NCBI RefSeq assembly: GCF_900177795.1
Contig: NZ_FXWJ01000002.1
Coordinates: 62,001 to 126,000, forward strand
Length of the DNA stretch: 64,000 nucleotides
Source of the DNA: Plantibacter elymi (nom. nud.)
GTDB taxonomy: Bacteria > Actinomycetota > Actinomycetes > Actinomycetales > Microbacteriaceae
Direction of reading: 5' to 3'
The notes under the pieces are model-generated. The model had not been told where the DNA came from and ran no database searches. It worked only from the letters and a program-made list of their open reading frames with translations. Positions within the stretch are counted from its first letter, which is position 1. Every line of letters begins with the position of its first letter. This document shows positions 27,695 through 36,400 of the stretch, piece after piece. The translations under genes were made by a program, and so were the position numbers.

Positions 27695-28459
27695 CTACTC
27701 GGCGATGAAGTCGCTCGTGTCCCCCACGTAGCGGGTGTGGTCCTCGGGGATCGGGTCCACGGCGGCCGCGGCGACCTCGGCCGCGAACTCACCGACGTTG
27801 TACAGACGACCGGCCGACTCCTTGCGGGAGCTGATCGCACCGGGGTTGGCGCGTTCGAGCAGGGTCGCGGTGATGGTCCCCTCGATCATGTCGCCCGAGA
27901 CGACCACGAACTCGACACCGGCGGCGTCGAACTGGTCCTGCTTGGCGCGGAGCGCGTCCTCGCCTGCACGCTTGGAGGTCGCGACCGGCACGTACTCGGG
28001 CATCGTCGGCGTGGTCCGGATGAAGTGCGCCTGGTGGCTCGTGACGAACACGATCCGCGAGCCGGGGTGGAGGAGCGGGAGGGCCTGTTCGACGACGCTC
28101 ACCTGTGCGTCACGGTTGAGCTGCATGGCGTAGTCCTCGGCCATGCCGCTCTCCATCCCTCCGGAGGCGTTCAGCACCAGGACGTCGAGGTCGCCGAGGT
28201 CGGCCTTCGTCGTCGCGAACATGGCGGCGACCGAGGCGGGGTCGGTGAGGTCGGCTCCGACCACCAGGGCCTGCACGCCGAGGGCTCGCACCTCGTCGGC
28301 GAGCTTGACGGCGCGAGCCTCCTTGTTCCGGTAGTTGATCACGACGTTGGCGCCGGCACCGGCGAAGTACCGGATGGTGTCGGCACCGATACCGCGGGAC
28401 GAGCCCGTCACGAGGACGTTCTTCCCGGAGAGTGATCCGGCGGCCAGGGGGTTCGTCAC
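27695..28459 (-). CDS. Short-chain dehydrogenase/reductase, atypical active site
   Basis: 254 aa. Rossmann fold with TGSSRGIG (residues 18-25), NASGG in place of NNAG, and the active-site Ser in FVTSHQAHF. In the usual YxxxK position the sequence is PEYVPVATSK: Lys is present but the residue four before it is Val, and the only nearby Tyr is seven before it. Either the Tyr is shifted or the enzyme lacks the standard proton donor. NAD(P) specificity and substrate unknown; Arg in INYRNKEAR hints at NADPH. GTG 28459 has AGGAG upstream. Confidence 0.8.
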   Translation of the reverse strand: MTNPLAAGSLSGKNVLVTGSSRGIGADTIRYFAGAGANVVINYRNKEARAVKLADEVRALGVQALVVGADLTDPASVAAMFATTKADLGDLDVLVLNASGGMESGMAEDYAMQLNRDAQVSVVEQALPLLHPGSRIVFVTSHQAHFIRTTPTMPEYVPVATSKRAGEDALRAKQDQFDAAGVEFVVVSGDMIEGTITATLLERANPGAISSRKESAGRLYNVGEFAAEVAAAAVDPIPEDHTRYVGDTSDFIAE

Positions 28460-28495
28460 GTGAGGGCTCCTTCAGATCTGGGGCCGCTCATCGGC

Positions 28496-28509
28496 GGCTG
28501 GTTCCAGCC
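28496..28509. promoter_or_regulatory. Palindrome GGCTGG-TT-CCAGCC at the SDR promoter
   Basis: Perfect 6+2+6 palindrome located at the predicted transcription start of the SDR gene, directly downstream of its -10. Candidate operator. Confidence 0.35.
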
Positions 28510-28513
28510 AACG

Positions 28514-28519
28514 ACCTTA
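28514..28519 (-). promoter_or_regulatory. -10 hexamer TAAGGT of the SDR gene
   Basis: Minus-strand TAAGGT 54 bases upstream of GTG 28459; start predicted near 28508. Confidence 0.4.
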
Positions 28520-28564
28520 CCAACAACCGGCAGACGGATCCGGTTCGGCGGTCCGCCCAGCTGA

Positions 28565-28570
28565 TAGCGT
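28565..28570 (+). promoter_or_regulatory. -10 hexamer TAGCGT of the NfeD-SPFH operon
   Basis: TAGCGT 83 bases before ATG 28654; GGGAGGA precedes the ATG. Confidence 0.4.
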
Positions 28571-28653
28571 TGAACCCGACCGGCGCACCGTCTCGCGCTC
28601 CCCCGGACTGCGAGGCGGCAGACGCGAGAGCCGATCCGGGAGGAATCCGCACC

Positions 28654-29145
28654 ATGGACGTCATCACCGAGTACGCCTGGATCGCCTGGTTGGTCCTGAT
28701 CCTCGTGTTCGTCATCATCGAGATCCTGTCGCTCGAGTTCACCTTCCTCATGCTCGCGCTCGGCGGCACCGTCGGGCTACTGTCCGGCCTCCTCGGCGCT
28801 CCGTGGTGGCTCCAGCTGCTCATCGCAGCCGCTGCCGCCCTGCTGCTCTTGTTGGCCGTCAGGCCGCCGCTGCTCCGAGCGCTGCAACGCGGCGCGGACC
28901 CGGCGAAGAGCAACGTCGACGCGCTCCTCGGCATGCCGGGGCTCGTCCTCTCGACGGTCACCCCGCACGGTGGCCAGGTGAAGCTCGGCAACGGCGAGGT
29001 CTGGACCGCCAGGACCCCGCACGACTCCCCCGCGTCGTCCCTCGAGCCCGGCACGCGCATCGTCCTGTCCGTCGTCGACGGTGCCACCGCCGTCGTCGTC
29101 CCCGTCCCAACCCACCCGGCACCGCTGGGCGAGCAGAAGGAGTAG
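28654..29145 (+). CDS. NfeD-like membrane protein
   Basis: 163 aa. Two to three transmembrane helices in residues ~6-75 (IAWLVLILVFVIIEILSLEF, then a Leu/Ala-rich pair), then a C-terminal OB-fold domain from ~85 (LLGMPGLVLSTVTPHGGQVK, GEVWTARTP). Short NfeD proteins pair with SPFH/stomatin proteins and are thought to help organise membrane microdomains. ATG 28654 follows GGGAGGA; the longer frame is rejected. The partner stomatin gene starts two bases after the stop. Confidence 0.85.
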   Translation: MDVITEYAWIAWLVLILVFVIIEILSLEFTFLMLALGGTVGLLSGLLGAPWWLQLLIAAAAALLLLLAVRPPLLRALQRGADPAKSNVDALLGMPGLVLSTVTPHGGQVKLGNGEVWTARTPHDSPASSLEPGTRIVLSVVDGATAVVVPVPTHPAPLGEQKE

Positions 29146-29147
29146 TC

Positions 29148-30167
29148 GTGAACGACATCTCATCAGGAGCGATCATCGGCTGGGTGATCGCGGCCATCGT
29201 CGTCATCTTCGTGCTGGTGGTGCTGTTCCGATCCATCCGCATCATCCCGCAGGCGAGCGCCGGCGTGGTCGAGCGGCTCGGCAAGTACCACAAGACCCTC
29301 TTGCCGGGTCTGAACCTGCTCATCCCCTTCATCGACCGGTTGCGGCCGCTCATCGATCTGCGCGAGACCGTCGTCTCCTTCCCGCCGCAGCCGGTGATCA
29401 CCGAGGACAACCTCGTCGTCTCGATCGACACGGTCGTCTACTTCCAGGTGACCGACGCCCGCGCCGCGACCTACGAGATCGCGAACTACCTGGGTGCCGT
29501 CGAGCAGCTGACCACGACGACGCTCCGAAACGTCGTCGGTGGGCTGAACCTCGAGGAGGCGCTGACGAGCCGCGACGAGATCAACAGCAAGCTCCGCATC
29601 GTGCTCGACGAGGCGACCGGCAAGTGGGGTATCCGCGTCGGACGCGTCGAGCTCAAGGCGATCGACCCGCCGCTCTCCATCCAGGACTCCATGGAGAAGC
29701 AGATGCGGGCCGAGCGCGACCGTCGAGCCCTCATCCTCACCGCTGAGGGAACCAAGCAGTCGGCCATCCTGACGGCCGAGGGTGCGCGGCAGGCCGAGAT
29801 CCTCCGCGCCGAGGGTGACGCCCAGGCAGCCGTGCTGCGTGCTCAGGGTGAGGCGTCCGCCATCCAGACGGTGTTCAAGGCGATCCACGACGGCGACCCC
29901 GACGAGAAGCTCCTGGGCTACCAGTACCTGCAGATGCTCCCGAAGCTCGCGGAAGGCCAGGCGAACAAGCTCTGGGTCATCCCGAGCGAACTGACCGAGG
30001 CGCTCAAGGGCATCGGCTCCGCCTTCGGGCCGGGCAACACCCGCGACCCTGCGGCGACGGCACGGGCGGCGGCCGCAGCTGCGCAGGCGCCCTCCTTCAC
30101 CGCAGCGCCTGCCTCGTCACCCCAGACGCCACCGGCGCCGACGACCCCCGTCCAGCCCGAGGGCTGA
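29148..30167 (+). CDS. SPFH/Band 7 (stomatin-like) protein
   Basis: 339 aa. One N-terminal transmembrane helix (IIGWVIAAIVVIFVLVVLF), the SPFH domain at about residues 28-200 (SAGVVERLGKYHKTLLPGLN, the bacterial stomatin signature), then a coiled-coil with repeated Ala-Glu-Gly units (EILRAEGDAQ, VLRAQGEA), and a Pro/Ala-rich tail. Forms membrane-associated oligomers with NfeD partners. GTG 29148 has AGAAGGAG six bases upstream. Cotranscribed with the NfeD gene and likely with the GDPD gene seven bases downstream. Confidence 0.9.
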   Translation: MNDISSGAIIGWVIAAIVVIFVLVVLFRSIRIIPQASAGVVERLGKYHKTLLPGLNLLIPFIDRLRPLIDLRETVVSFPPQPVITEDNLVVSIDTVVYFQVTDARAATYEIANYLGAVEQLTTTTLRNVVGGLNLEEALTSRDEINSKLRIVLDEATGKWGIRVGRVELKAIDPPLSIQDSMEKQMRAERDRRALILTAEGTKQSAILTAEGARQAEILRAEGDAQAAVLRAQGEASAIQTVFKAIHDGDPDEKLLGYQYLQMLPKLAEGQANKLWVIPSELTEALKGIGSAFGPGNTRDPAATARAAAAAAQAPSFTAAPASSPQTPPAPTTPVQPEG

Positions 30168-30174
30168 GCACGCG

Positions 30175-30954
30175 GTGACGACAGCGGTCCTCCCCTACTT
30201 CCGTCCGGCCCGCCCTCGGGTCCTCGCCCATCGAGGGCTGGCCGGGCCGGGGGTTCCCGAGAACACGCTGTCGTCCTTCCGCCGTGCCCTGGCCGCCGGC
30301 GCCGAGTACGTCGAGACCGACGCGCACTGCACGCGCGACGGACACGCCGTCCTCTTCCACGACCCGTCCCTGCGCCGCGTCACGGGCGATCCGAGACCGA
30401 TCGCGGATCTCGAGCTGGCGGAGCTCCAGCGGATCGACCTCGGCGGCGATCGCATCCCGACGTTGTCTGAGGCGCTGGCCGAGTTCCCCGGGGCACGCTT
30501 CAACCTCGACATCAAGGCCGCGGCAGCGGCTGCACCGGCGGCTGCCGCGATCATCGGTGCCGGCGCGGCCGATCGGGTGCTCGTCACCTCCTTCGACGAG
30601 GGTAGACGTTCCGCGATCGTACGGGCCGTGGGACGGGAGGCGGGCGCCGACTCCGTGGCTTCCTCGGCATCGGCCCGGATCCTGCTCCGCGTCCTCCCGG
30701 CAGCCGCCCTCGGGCTCCGTGGAGCACTCCGTCGGTCGCTCGCCGGTGTCCAGGCGCTCCAGGTGCCCGAACGGTTCCGCGGCGTACCCGTCGTGACGAA
30801 GCGTCTCCTCGCACAGATGCACGCCCTCGGCGTCGAGGTGCACGTGTGGACGGTCAACGACCCTACCGACATGCGACGGCTGCTGGATCTCGGCGTCGAC
30901 GGCATCGTCACCGACCGTTGTGATCTCGCACTCGAGCTGGTCCGCTCGCGCTGA
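30175..30954 (+). CDS. Glycerophosphodiester phosphodiesterase family protein
   Basis: 259-aa cytosolic TIM-barrel enzyme predicted to split glycerophosphodiesters into glycerol 3-phosphate and an alcohol. The catalytic HRG is in VLAHRGLAG (residues ~17), metal ligands in ENTLSSF and YVETDAH, and the second catalytic His in LFHDPSL; later blocks NLDIK, VHVWTVND and GVDGIVTD are all present. No signal peptide, unlike periplasmic GlpQ. GTG 30175 lies seven bases after the SPFH gene, so a link to membrane lipid turnover is suggested by context. Confidence 0.88.
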   Translation: MTTAVLPYFRPARPRVLAHRGLAGPGVPENTLSSFRRALAAGAEYVETDAHCTRDGHAVLFHDPSLRRVTGDPRPIADLELAELQRIDLGGDRIPTLSEALAEFPGARFNLDIKAAAAAAPAAAAIIGAGAADRVLVTSFDEGRRSAIVRAVGREAGADSVASSASARILLRVLPAAALGLRGALRRSLAGVQALQVPERFRGVPVVTKRLLAQMHALGVEVHVWTVNDPTDMRRLLDLGVDGIVTDRCDLALELVRSR

Positions 30955-31018
30955 GGGTCGGCTCCCCGCAGCTGGCGTCTCCGCAGCTGGGCAGGAGCTG
31001 AGAGCCGGATGGGTGAAC

Positions 31019-31044
31019 GGAACAGTTTACCCAGCTTGTGGGTT
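31019..31044 (+). promoter_or_regulatory. SigR/SigH-type promoter of rbpA (GGAAC-N18-GTT)
   Basis: GGAAC at 31019-31023 and GTT at 31042-31044 with exactly 18 bases between. In Streptomyces rbpA is a known SigR target. A TATAAC at 31045-31050 may add a housekeeping -10. Leader of ~30 nt with AGAGGAG before ATG 31081. Confidence 0.65.
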
Positions 31045-31080
31045 TATAACTGTGGATGCCGAGCGAGAGGAGACCACACA

Positions 31081-31443
31081 ATGGCAGATCGCAGTTTGCG
31101 CGGAATGCGCCTGGGCGCCCAGAGTCTACAAACGGAAGAGGGCGTCATATTCTCGGCGCGGAGCAACCACATCTACCGGTGTCAGAGTTGCGAGCGCGAG
31201 ACCACCATGACCTTCGCTGCCGATGCGGAAGTCCCCGAACTGTGGGAGTGCCGCCATTGCGGTGCGGAGGCCGTCCTCCTCGTCGACTCGAAGCCCGTCG
31301 TCGTCGACCGCGGTGACGTGAAGATCCCCCGCAGCCACTGGGACATGCTGCTCGAGCGTCGCTCGCGCGATGAGCTCGAAGAGCTGCTCGAAGAGCGACT
31401 CTCCTATCTGCGCGCCCGTCGTGGCCAGCAGAAGAGCGCGTGA
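31081..31443 (+). CDS. rbpA: RNA polymerase-binding protein RbpA
   Basis: 120 aa. RbpA binds RNA polymerase and the group 1/2 sigma factors, stabilises the open complex and influences rifampicin tolerance; it is specific to actinobacteria. N-terminal tail MADRSLRGMRLGAQSL, a core with Cys pairs CQSCER and CRHCGAEA that can hold zinc, a basic linker, and the sigma-interaction domain with RSHWDMLLERRSRDELEELLEERL. ATG 31081 is set by GAGAGGAG and the family N-terminus. Convergent with lnt across a hairpin. Confidence 0.95.
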   Translation: MADRSLRGMRLGAQSLQTEEGVIFSARSNHIYRCQSCERETTMTFAADAEVPELWECRHCGAEAVLLVDSKPVVVDRGDVKIPRSHWDMLLERRSRDELEELLEERLSYLRARRGQQKSA

Positions 31444-31469
31444 CACCGAGCCCCTGACAGGCCTCCCCT

Positions 31470-31503
31470 CGATCGGCTGATCCGGTATCGGATCAGCCGA
31501 TCG
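31470..31503. terminator. Terminator between rbpA and lnt
   Basis: 15-bp perfect stem (31470-31484 with 31489-31503) and a four-base loop GTAT, between convergent genes; it abuts the lnt stop codon. Confidence 0.8.
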
Positions 31504-33087
31504 TCATGTCCGGGGGCGGTTCGAGACGCGCCGAGGCCTGGCGGCGAATCCGGCGAGGACCAGCGAGGCGAGTCCCATGCCACCGATGAACACCTCGAGC
31601 TGGTGACCGAAGGCCATCGACGGCGTGACCGTGTCCACCAGCGGCACCTCGGAGACCATCGATCCGGGGCGGAAGGCCGGGATGCTGTCGATCGTCGCGC
31701 CGTCGGGCCCGATGATCTGGCTGGTCCCCACCGTGGAGATGTTCACCACGGACCGAGCCGACTCGATCGCCCGGAGCCGTGCGATCGCCAGTTGTTGCTG
31801 GTTCTCGTCCGTCTGCCCGAAGTCCGCGTTGTTGGTCTGGGCGAACACGATCCGCGCGCCACCCGCCACCGCGTCGCGGGTGAGCTGGTCGTCGGCGATG
31901 TCGAAGCAGATGCTGATCCCTGCGAGCACGCCGTCGATGTCGAAGACGTTGTCCTTCGTACCCGGGGTGTACTCGCGCTGGATGAGGCCGATGAGGTCGG
32001 GTGCGAACGGCTCCCAGAACTTCCGGTCCGGGACGTATTCACCGAACGGGACCGGGTGCTTCTTGTCGTAGACGTCGCGGACGCCGTCGGCGGCGTCCCA
32101 GAGGAGTGACGAGTTGTAGTAGCGGTCGCCGCGTTGGGAGATCGCACCGACGACGAACGGTGCGTCCATGCGACGGCTCAACGCGTCGAGTGCTGCAGCC
32201 GATTGGGGAACCCGCTGCGGGTCGAGGTCTGCGCTGCCCTCGGGCCAGACCACGACGTCGACGTCCGCATCGAGCACCTGCAGCGTCTCGTCGATCTGGG
32301 TCTGCATGACGGTGCCGGGTGCTGCGGCGTCGAAGTAGCCGGCGGGGCCGTTGCCCTGGATGGCAGCCACCCGCATGCTCCCGGTCGTCGCCGTCGGCCA
32401 TGCCGGCACGACGAGCACCGCGATGACCGCGAGAACGGCGGTCCCGACCCGGCTGACCGTCGGGAGCTCCGCGGTCGCGGCGAGCTGCAGGGCGAGTGCC
32501 ATGAGCAGCACCATGAGGAACGACAGCCCCGAGAACCCGACCCAGGCGACGAGCGGTGCGAACGGACTCTCGGACTGGCTGAGCGCCATCCTCGCCCACG
32601 GGAATCCGCCGTACGGCCAGGTGCTCACGAGTGTCTCGCGCGCGGTCCACAGGGCGGCGACGACGGCGGCGGTCAACCAGACCCGTCCCCCGATCCCGGG
32701 GAAGGCCCGCGGGATCCAGCGGTACGCCAGGGTGATGAGCACGGCTCCGAGCGCGAAGAAGATGGCCTCGAGCGTCGACAGCGCCGCCCACGGGACGGGA
32801 CCCAGGTAGGCGGTCGCCCACTCGATGTGGATCAGGTAGAACGACTCCCCCGCGAGGAAACCGACAAGGAGCGCACCGCCGACGCTGCGCCCCATGAGGC
32901 TGAGGAGGACGAGGGCGATGCCGACGAACGTCAGGGGCCAGACACCGCGGTCCGGGAAGCCGGCGTCGAGGACCGGGCCGGTGGCGATGGCCACGACGGC
33001 CGCGAGCCAGAGCGGGAGCGGCGGACGACGGTCGACCAGCGCGTCGATCGCTCGGAGCCGGTCGCTCCGATGGTGCAGGGACCTCAC
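31504..33087 (-). CDS. lnt: Apolipoprotein N-acyltransferase
   Basis: 527 aa integral membrane enzyme that adds the third acyl chain to the N-terminal Cys of lipoproteins. About seven N-terminal helices, then a nitrilase-like domain carrying the catalytic triad: Glu in VVWPEGSAD, Lys in KKHPVPFGEYVP, Cys in ISICFDIADD. One C-terminal helix near residue 500. GTG 33087 overlaps the helY stop (GTGA). Together with lspA at the start of the window it covers two of the three lipoprotein maturation steps. The polyprenol-phosphate mannose synthase gene that often lies next to lnt is not here. Confidence 0.93.
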   Translation of the reverse strand: MRSLHHRSDRLRAIDALVDRRPPLPLWLAAVVAIATGPVLDAGFPDRGVWPLTFVGIALVLLSLMGRSVGGALLVGFLAGESFYLIHIEWATAYLGPVPWAALSTLEAIFFALGAVLITLAYRWIPRAFPGIGGRVWLTAAVVAALWTARETLVSTWPYGGFPWARMALSQSESPFAPLVAWVGFSGLSFLMVLLMALALQLAATAELPTVSRVGTAVLAVIAVLVVPAWPTATTGSMRVAAIQGNGPAGYFDAAAPGTVMQTQIDETLQVLDADVDVVVWPEGSADLDPQRVPQSAAALDALSRRMDAPFVVGAISQRGDRYYNSSLLWDAADGVRDVYDKKHPVPFGEYVPDRKFWEPFAPDLIGLIQREYTPGTKDNVFDIDGVLAGISICFDIADDQLTRDAVAGGARIVFAQTNNADFGQTDENQQQLAIARLRAIESARSVVNISTVGTSQIIGPDGATIDSIPAFRPGSMVSEVPLVDTVTPSMAFGHQLEVFIGGMGLASLVLAGFAARPRRVSNRPRT

Positions 33088-35504
33088 AGCGAGCTGTACG
33101 CGACGATGCCGCGTCGGATCGAGTCCAGCGCCTCACGCGAATGACGGCCCACCGGTCCGTCGACGACGCGGAGCTGATCGAGCAGGTCGATGGTCTGCTT
33201 GCACCACCGCACGAAGTCACCGGCGGCGAGTTCCGCCTCGATGAGCACCGTGTCGAGGTTCGCACCCTTGGCCCACTGGTGCATCGCGAGGGAGAGGCCG
33301 GTCGAGATCGGGTTGCTCCCCGGGAGGCGGTGCTCCCGTTCGCTGTCGTCGAGCCGACTCCAGAGGTCCTGCGTCCGTTCGAGCGCGGACCGGAACGGGC
33401 CGCGGGGCAGGAAGCGCTCCGGGGTGTTCTGCTCCTCACGCCGTGGTTCGTACACGATCGCGGCGGCCATCGCGGCGAGGGACGCGGCATCGAGTTCGTT
33501 CCACGCACCGGTGCGCAGGCACTCCGCCACGAGGAGGTCCCGTTCTCCGTAGATGCGCTTCAACGTGCGTCCGGGAGCCGCGACGACGACCGCGCCGTGC
33601 TCGTCGCGTGCCAGGTACTCGTACTCGAGCAGGACGTCGACGACCCGGTCGAACACGCGCGCGACCGCGCCCGTCCGGGTCTGGATCTGCTGTCGCAGCT
33701 GGTCGGTCTGCTTCTTGAGCTTGAACCATCGTTCCGCCCAGCGAGCGTGGTCCTCGCAGTGCGGGCAGACGTGGCAGGCGTGAGCCCGCATCCGCTTGCG
33801 GAGTTCGGCGAGCTTGCGTTGGCGACGGTCCTTCGACGCGCGCGAGCCGTTCGGCTCGCCCTTGCGCTCGAGGTCCGTGAGCTCGCGCCGGATGCCGGCG
33901 TATTCGACGAAGTTCCCGAGATGGCACGACATGGACTTCTCGTAGCCGGCGAGCGAGGACTCCTGCTCGCGCACCTTCCGGGCGATCCCGACGACGGCCC
34001 GGTCGGCCTGGAACTGTGCGAAGGACGACTCGAGGATTTGACGCGTGCGTTGACGGCCGAACTGGTCGATCAAGTTGACCGCCATGTTGTAGGTCGGGCG
34101 GAAGCTGGAGTTGAGCGGGTAGGTGCGTCGGGAGGCCAGCGAGGCGACGGACTGCGGGTGCAGCCCCTCGGTCCACTGGATGACGGCGTGGCCCTCGACG
34201 TCGATGCCACGGCGTCCGGCACGCCCGGTGATCTGGGTGTACTCCCCCGGGGTGATCGGGACGCGTGCTTCACCGTTGAACTTCTCGAGCTTCTCGAGGA
34301 CGACCGTCCTGGCCGGCATGTTGATGCCGAGCGCGAGGGTCTCGGTCGCGAAGACCACCTTGACGAGCTTCCGCCGGAAGAGCTCCTCGACTACCTCCTT
34401 GAACGCCGGCAGGAGACCGGCGTGGTGGGCGGCGACGCCCCGCTCCAGGCCGTCGAGCCACTCCCAGTAGCCGAGGACGGCGAGGTCCTCGTCGAGGAGG
34501 GTCCGGCAGTGCTCGTCGACGATCTGGCGGATCTCGTCGCGTTCGTGCGCCTCGGTCAGCCTGATGCCGGAACGGAGGACCTGCTTGACCGCCTGGTCGC
34601 ACCCGACCCGGCTGAAGACGAAGAAGATCGCCGGGAGCAGGTGGTGGTCGTCGAGCATCTGGACGAAATGCCCGCGGTCGAGCTTCTCGGCCCGATGCGG
34701 GGCTCGTCGCTGGTTGTAGCGGCTGATGTCCTTGTACTGACGGCTGTTCGGTGCACGGCCGCCGAACTGCGCCATGCGGACGAGCTCGGGGTTGACCTGG
34801 TGGGTGTCGGCGAGGCTCGGCGCGGCGAACAGGTCGATGAGTTTGTTCCGCATCAGCACGTGCTGGGTGAGGGGCACCGGGCGCTCCTCGGACACGATGA
34901 CGGCGGTGTCGCCGCGGACGGCCTGGAGCCAGTCGCCGAACTCCTCGGCGTTCGACACGGTCGCGCTCAACGACACCATCCGGACGGCCTGCGGGAGGTG
35001 GATGATGACCTCCTCCCACACCGCTCCGCGGAACCGGTCCGCCAGGTAATGGACCTCGTCCATGATGACGAAGGCGAGATCGGTCAGTGCGTCGGAGTCC
35101 GCGTACAGCATGTTGCGGAGGACCTCGGTCGTCATGACGACGATGCGGGCGTTGCCGTTCACGTTCGTGTCGCCCGTGAGCAGGCCGACGTGCTCGGAAC
35201 CGTACTCGGCGGTGAGCTCCTGGAACTTCTGGTTGCTGAGCGCCTTCATCGGCGTCGTGTAGAAGACCTTGCCGCGGTCGCCGTGCATGGCGAGGGCGAT
35301 CGCGAACTCGGCGACGATGGTCTTGCCGGCCCCCGTCGGCGCTGCGACGAGGACACTGCTGCCGTTCTCGATCCGCTCGCACGCCTCGAGTTGGAACGCG
35401 TCGAGGTCGAACCGCTGCCTCGCGCGGAACTCCTGGAGCCTCGGTGTCGCGTTCCGGACCGCTGCTGCCCGATACCGCTCGGCAGGGGAAGCGGTGTCGC
35501 TCAT
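33084..35504 (-). CDS. helY: DEAD/DEAH-box helicase HelY (Ski2/Mtr4-like)
   Basis: 806 aa superfamily 2 RNA helicase. Motif I APTGAGKT (residues ~54-61), motif II DEVH in IMDEVHYLAD, motif III SLSATVSN, and motif VI QITGRAGRRG. The C-terminal part has a CHVCPHCEDH cluster that may bind metal and a DSHCT-like end. HelY of mycobacteria lies in the same order after tatC. Role likely in RNA processing or decay; not proven. Overlaps both tatC and lnt by four bases, so tatC-helY-lnt are translationally coupled. Confidence 0.9.
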   Translation of the reverse strand: MSDTASPAERYRAAAVRNATPRLQEFRARQRFDLDAFQLEACERIENGSSVLVAAPTGAGKTIVAEFAIALAMHGDRGKVFYTTPMKALSNQKFQELTAEYGSEHVGLLTGDTNVNGNARIVVMTTEVLRNMLYADSDALTDLAFVIMDEVHYLADRFRGAVWEEVIIHLPQAVRMVSLSATVSNAEEFGDWLQAVRGDTAVIVSEERPVPLTQHVLMRNKLIDLFAAPSLADTHQVNPELVRMAQFGGRAPNSRQYKDISRYNQRRAPHRAEKLDRGHFVQMLDDHHLLPAIFFVFSRVGCDQAVKQVLRSGIRLTEAHERDEIRQIVDEHCRTLLDEDLAVLGYWEWLDGLERGVAAHHAGLLPAFKEVVEELFRRKLVKVVFATETLALGINMPARTVVLEKLEKFNGEARVPITPGEYTQITGRAGRRGIDVEGHAVIQWTEGLHPQSVASLASRRTYPLNSSFRPTYNMAVNLIDQFGRQRTRQILESSFAQFQADRAVVGIARKVREQESSLAGYEKSMSCHLGNFVEYAGIRRELTDLERKGEPNGSRASKDRRQRKLAELRKRMRAHACHVCPHCEDHARWAERWFKLKKQTDQLRQQIQTRTGAVARVFDRVVDVLLEYEYLARDEHGAVVVAAPGRTLKRIYGERDLLVAECLRTGAWNELDAASLAAMAAAIVYEPRREEQNTPERFLPRGPFRSALERTQDLWSRLDDSEREHRLPGSNPISTGLSLAMHQWAKGANLDTVLIEAELAAGDFVRWCKQTIDLLDQLRVVDGPVGRHSREALDSIRRGIVAYSSL

Positions 35505-36310
35505 GCGAGCCCCGCGCTACCGAGTTCGGCGTCGATGCGTCGCTGCCGCTTGGCCGCACTGCGGTCGTGGAGGACGGCGACGCCGTAGGCCGCGAAGTAC
35601 AACAGGACCATCGGGATCGCCAGGACGAACATCGACACGATGTCGGCGGCGGGCGTGGCGATGGCCGTGAAGAGCACGATGACGAGGATCGCGACCCGCC
35701 ACGCCTTGATGATCGCCGCTGCGGAGAGCACGCCGACGAAGTTCAACAGGACCAGGAACACGGGCAGGACGAAGGCGACACCGACCGCGAGCACCAGCTT
35801 CAGGACGAAGTCGTAATAGGTGGTGGCGTCGAGGAAGTTGGCCGCCGCCGTCGGGGTGAAGCCGAGCATGAGCTCGACGATGTGCGGCAACACGAACCAG
35901 CCCGCGTAGCAGCCCGCGAGGAACAACGGCACGGCGGTCGCGAAGAACCCGATCGCGTACTTCAGCTCCTTGCGCGTCAGGCCGGGCACGAGGAACGCCC
36001 AGATCTGGTAGAGCCACACCGGGCTGGACAGGACGACGCCGGCCGTGAGGGCGATCTTCATCCGCAGGTCGAACGCGCTCGTGACGTTGGTGAAGTTCAG
36101 GAACGCCTGCCCGCGATCGTCGGCGATGACGAGGATGGGAGCGCTCATCGCCTCGATGATCCACTCGGAGGCGATGAAACCCGCGACCATGCCGACGATG
36201 ATGCCGATGGCGGAGTAGAACAACCGCTTCCGCAACTCGACGAGGTGCTCGCCGAGGGACATCCGTCCTTCGCGGTTCTGTTTCTTGGGACGCTTCTCGG
36301 TCAGGGCCAC
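35501..36310 (-). CDS. tatC: Twin-arginine translocase subunit TatC
   Basis: 269 aa, six transmembrane helices. The N-terminal receptor block MSLGEHLVELRKRL, which recognises the twin-arginine signal, and the Glu/Pro-containing helices (LVPGLTRKE, FGL-type core FFATAVPLF) are intact. GTG 36310 is used; the internal ATG in the MSLGEHL block is a possible shorter start. With TatA upstream it forms the minimal TatAC pair; no tatB is seen here. Confidence 0.95.
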   Translation of the reverse strand: MALTEKRPKKQNREGRMSLGEHLVELRKRLFYSAIGIIVGMVAGFIASEWIIEAMSAPILVIADDRGQAFLNFTNVTSAFDLRMKIALTAGVVLSSPVWLYQIWAFLVPGLTRKELKYAIGFFATAVPLFLAGCYAGWFVLPHIVELMLGFTPTAAANFLDATTYYDFVLKLVLAVGVAFVLPVFLVLLNFVGVLSAAAIIKAWRVAILVIVLFTAIATPAADIVSMFVLAIPMVLLYFAAYGVAVLHDRSAAKRQRRIDAELGSAGLA

Positions 36311-36400
36311 GGCGACATCGTCCGTTCCTGAGCAGCGTGTTCGAGGCGCACTCGTCGGGGGCCAGGTGCTGGCGTCATCGGGCTCGGGTGGTCCTCAGGG

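Noticed and set aside
33141-35588. 815-codon open frame opposite helY
   Set aside because: Shadow of helY; no promoter or ribosome binding site, and composition is biased (Val/Glu/Asp/Arg).
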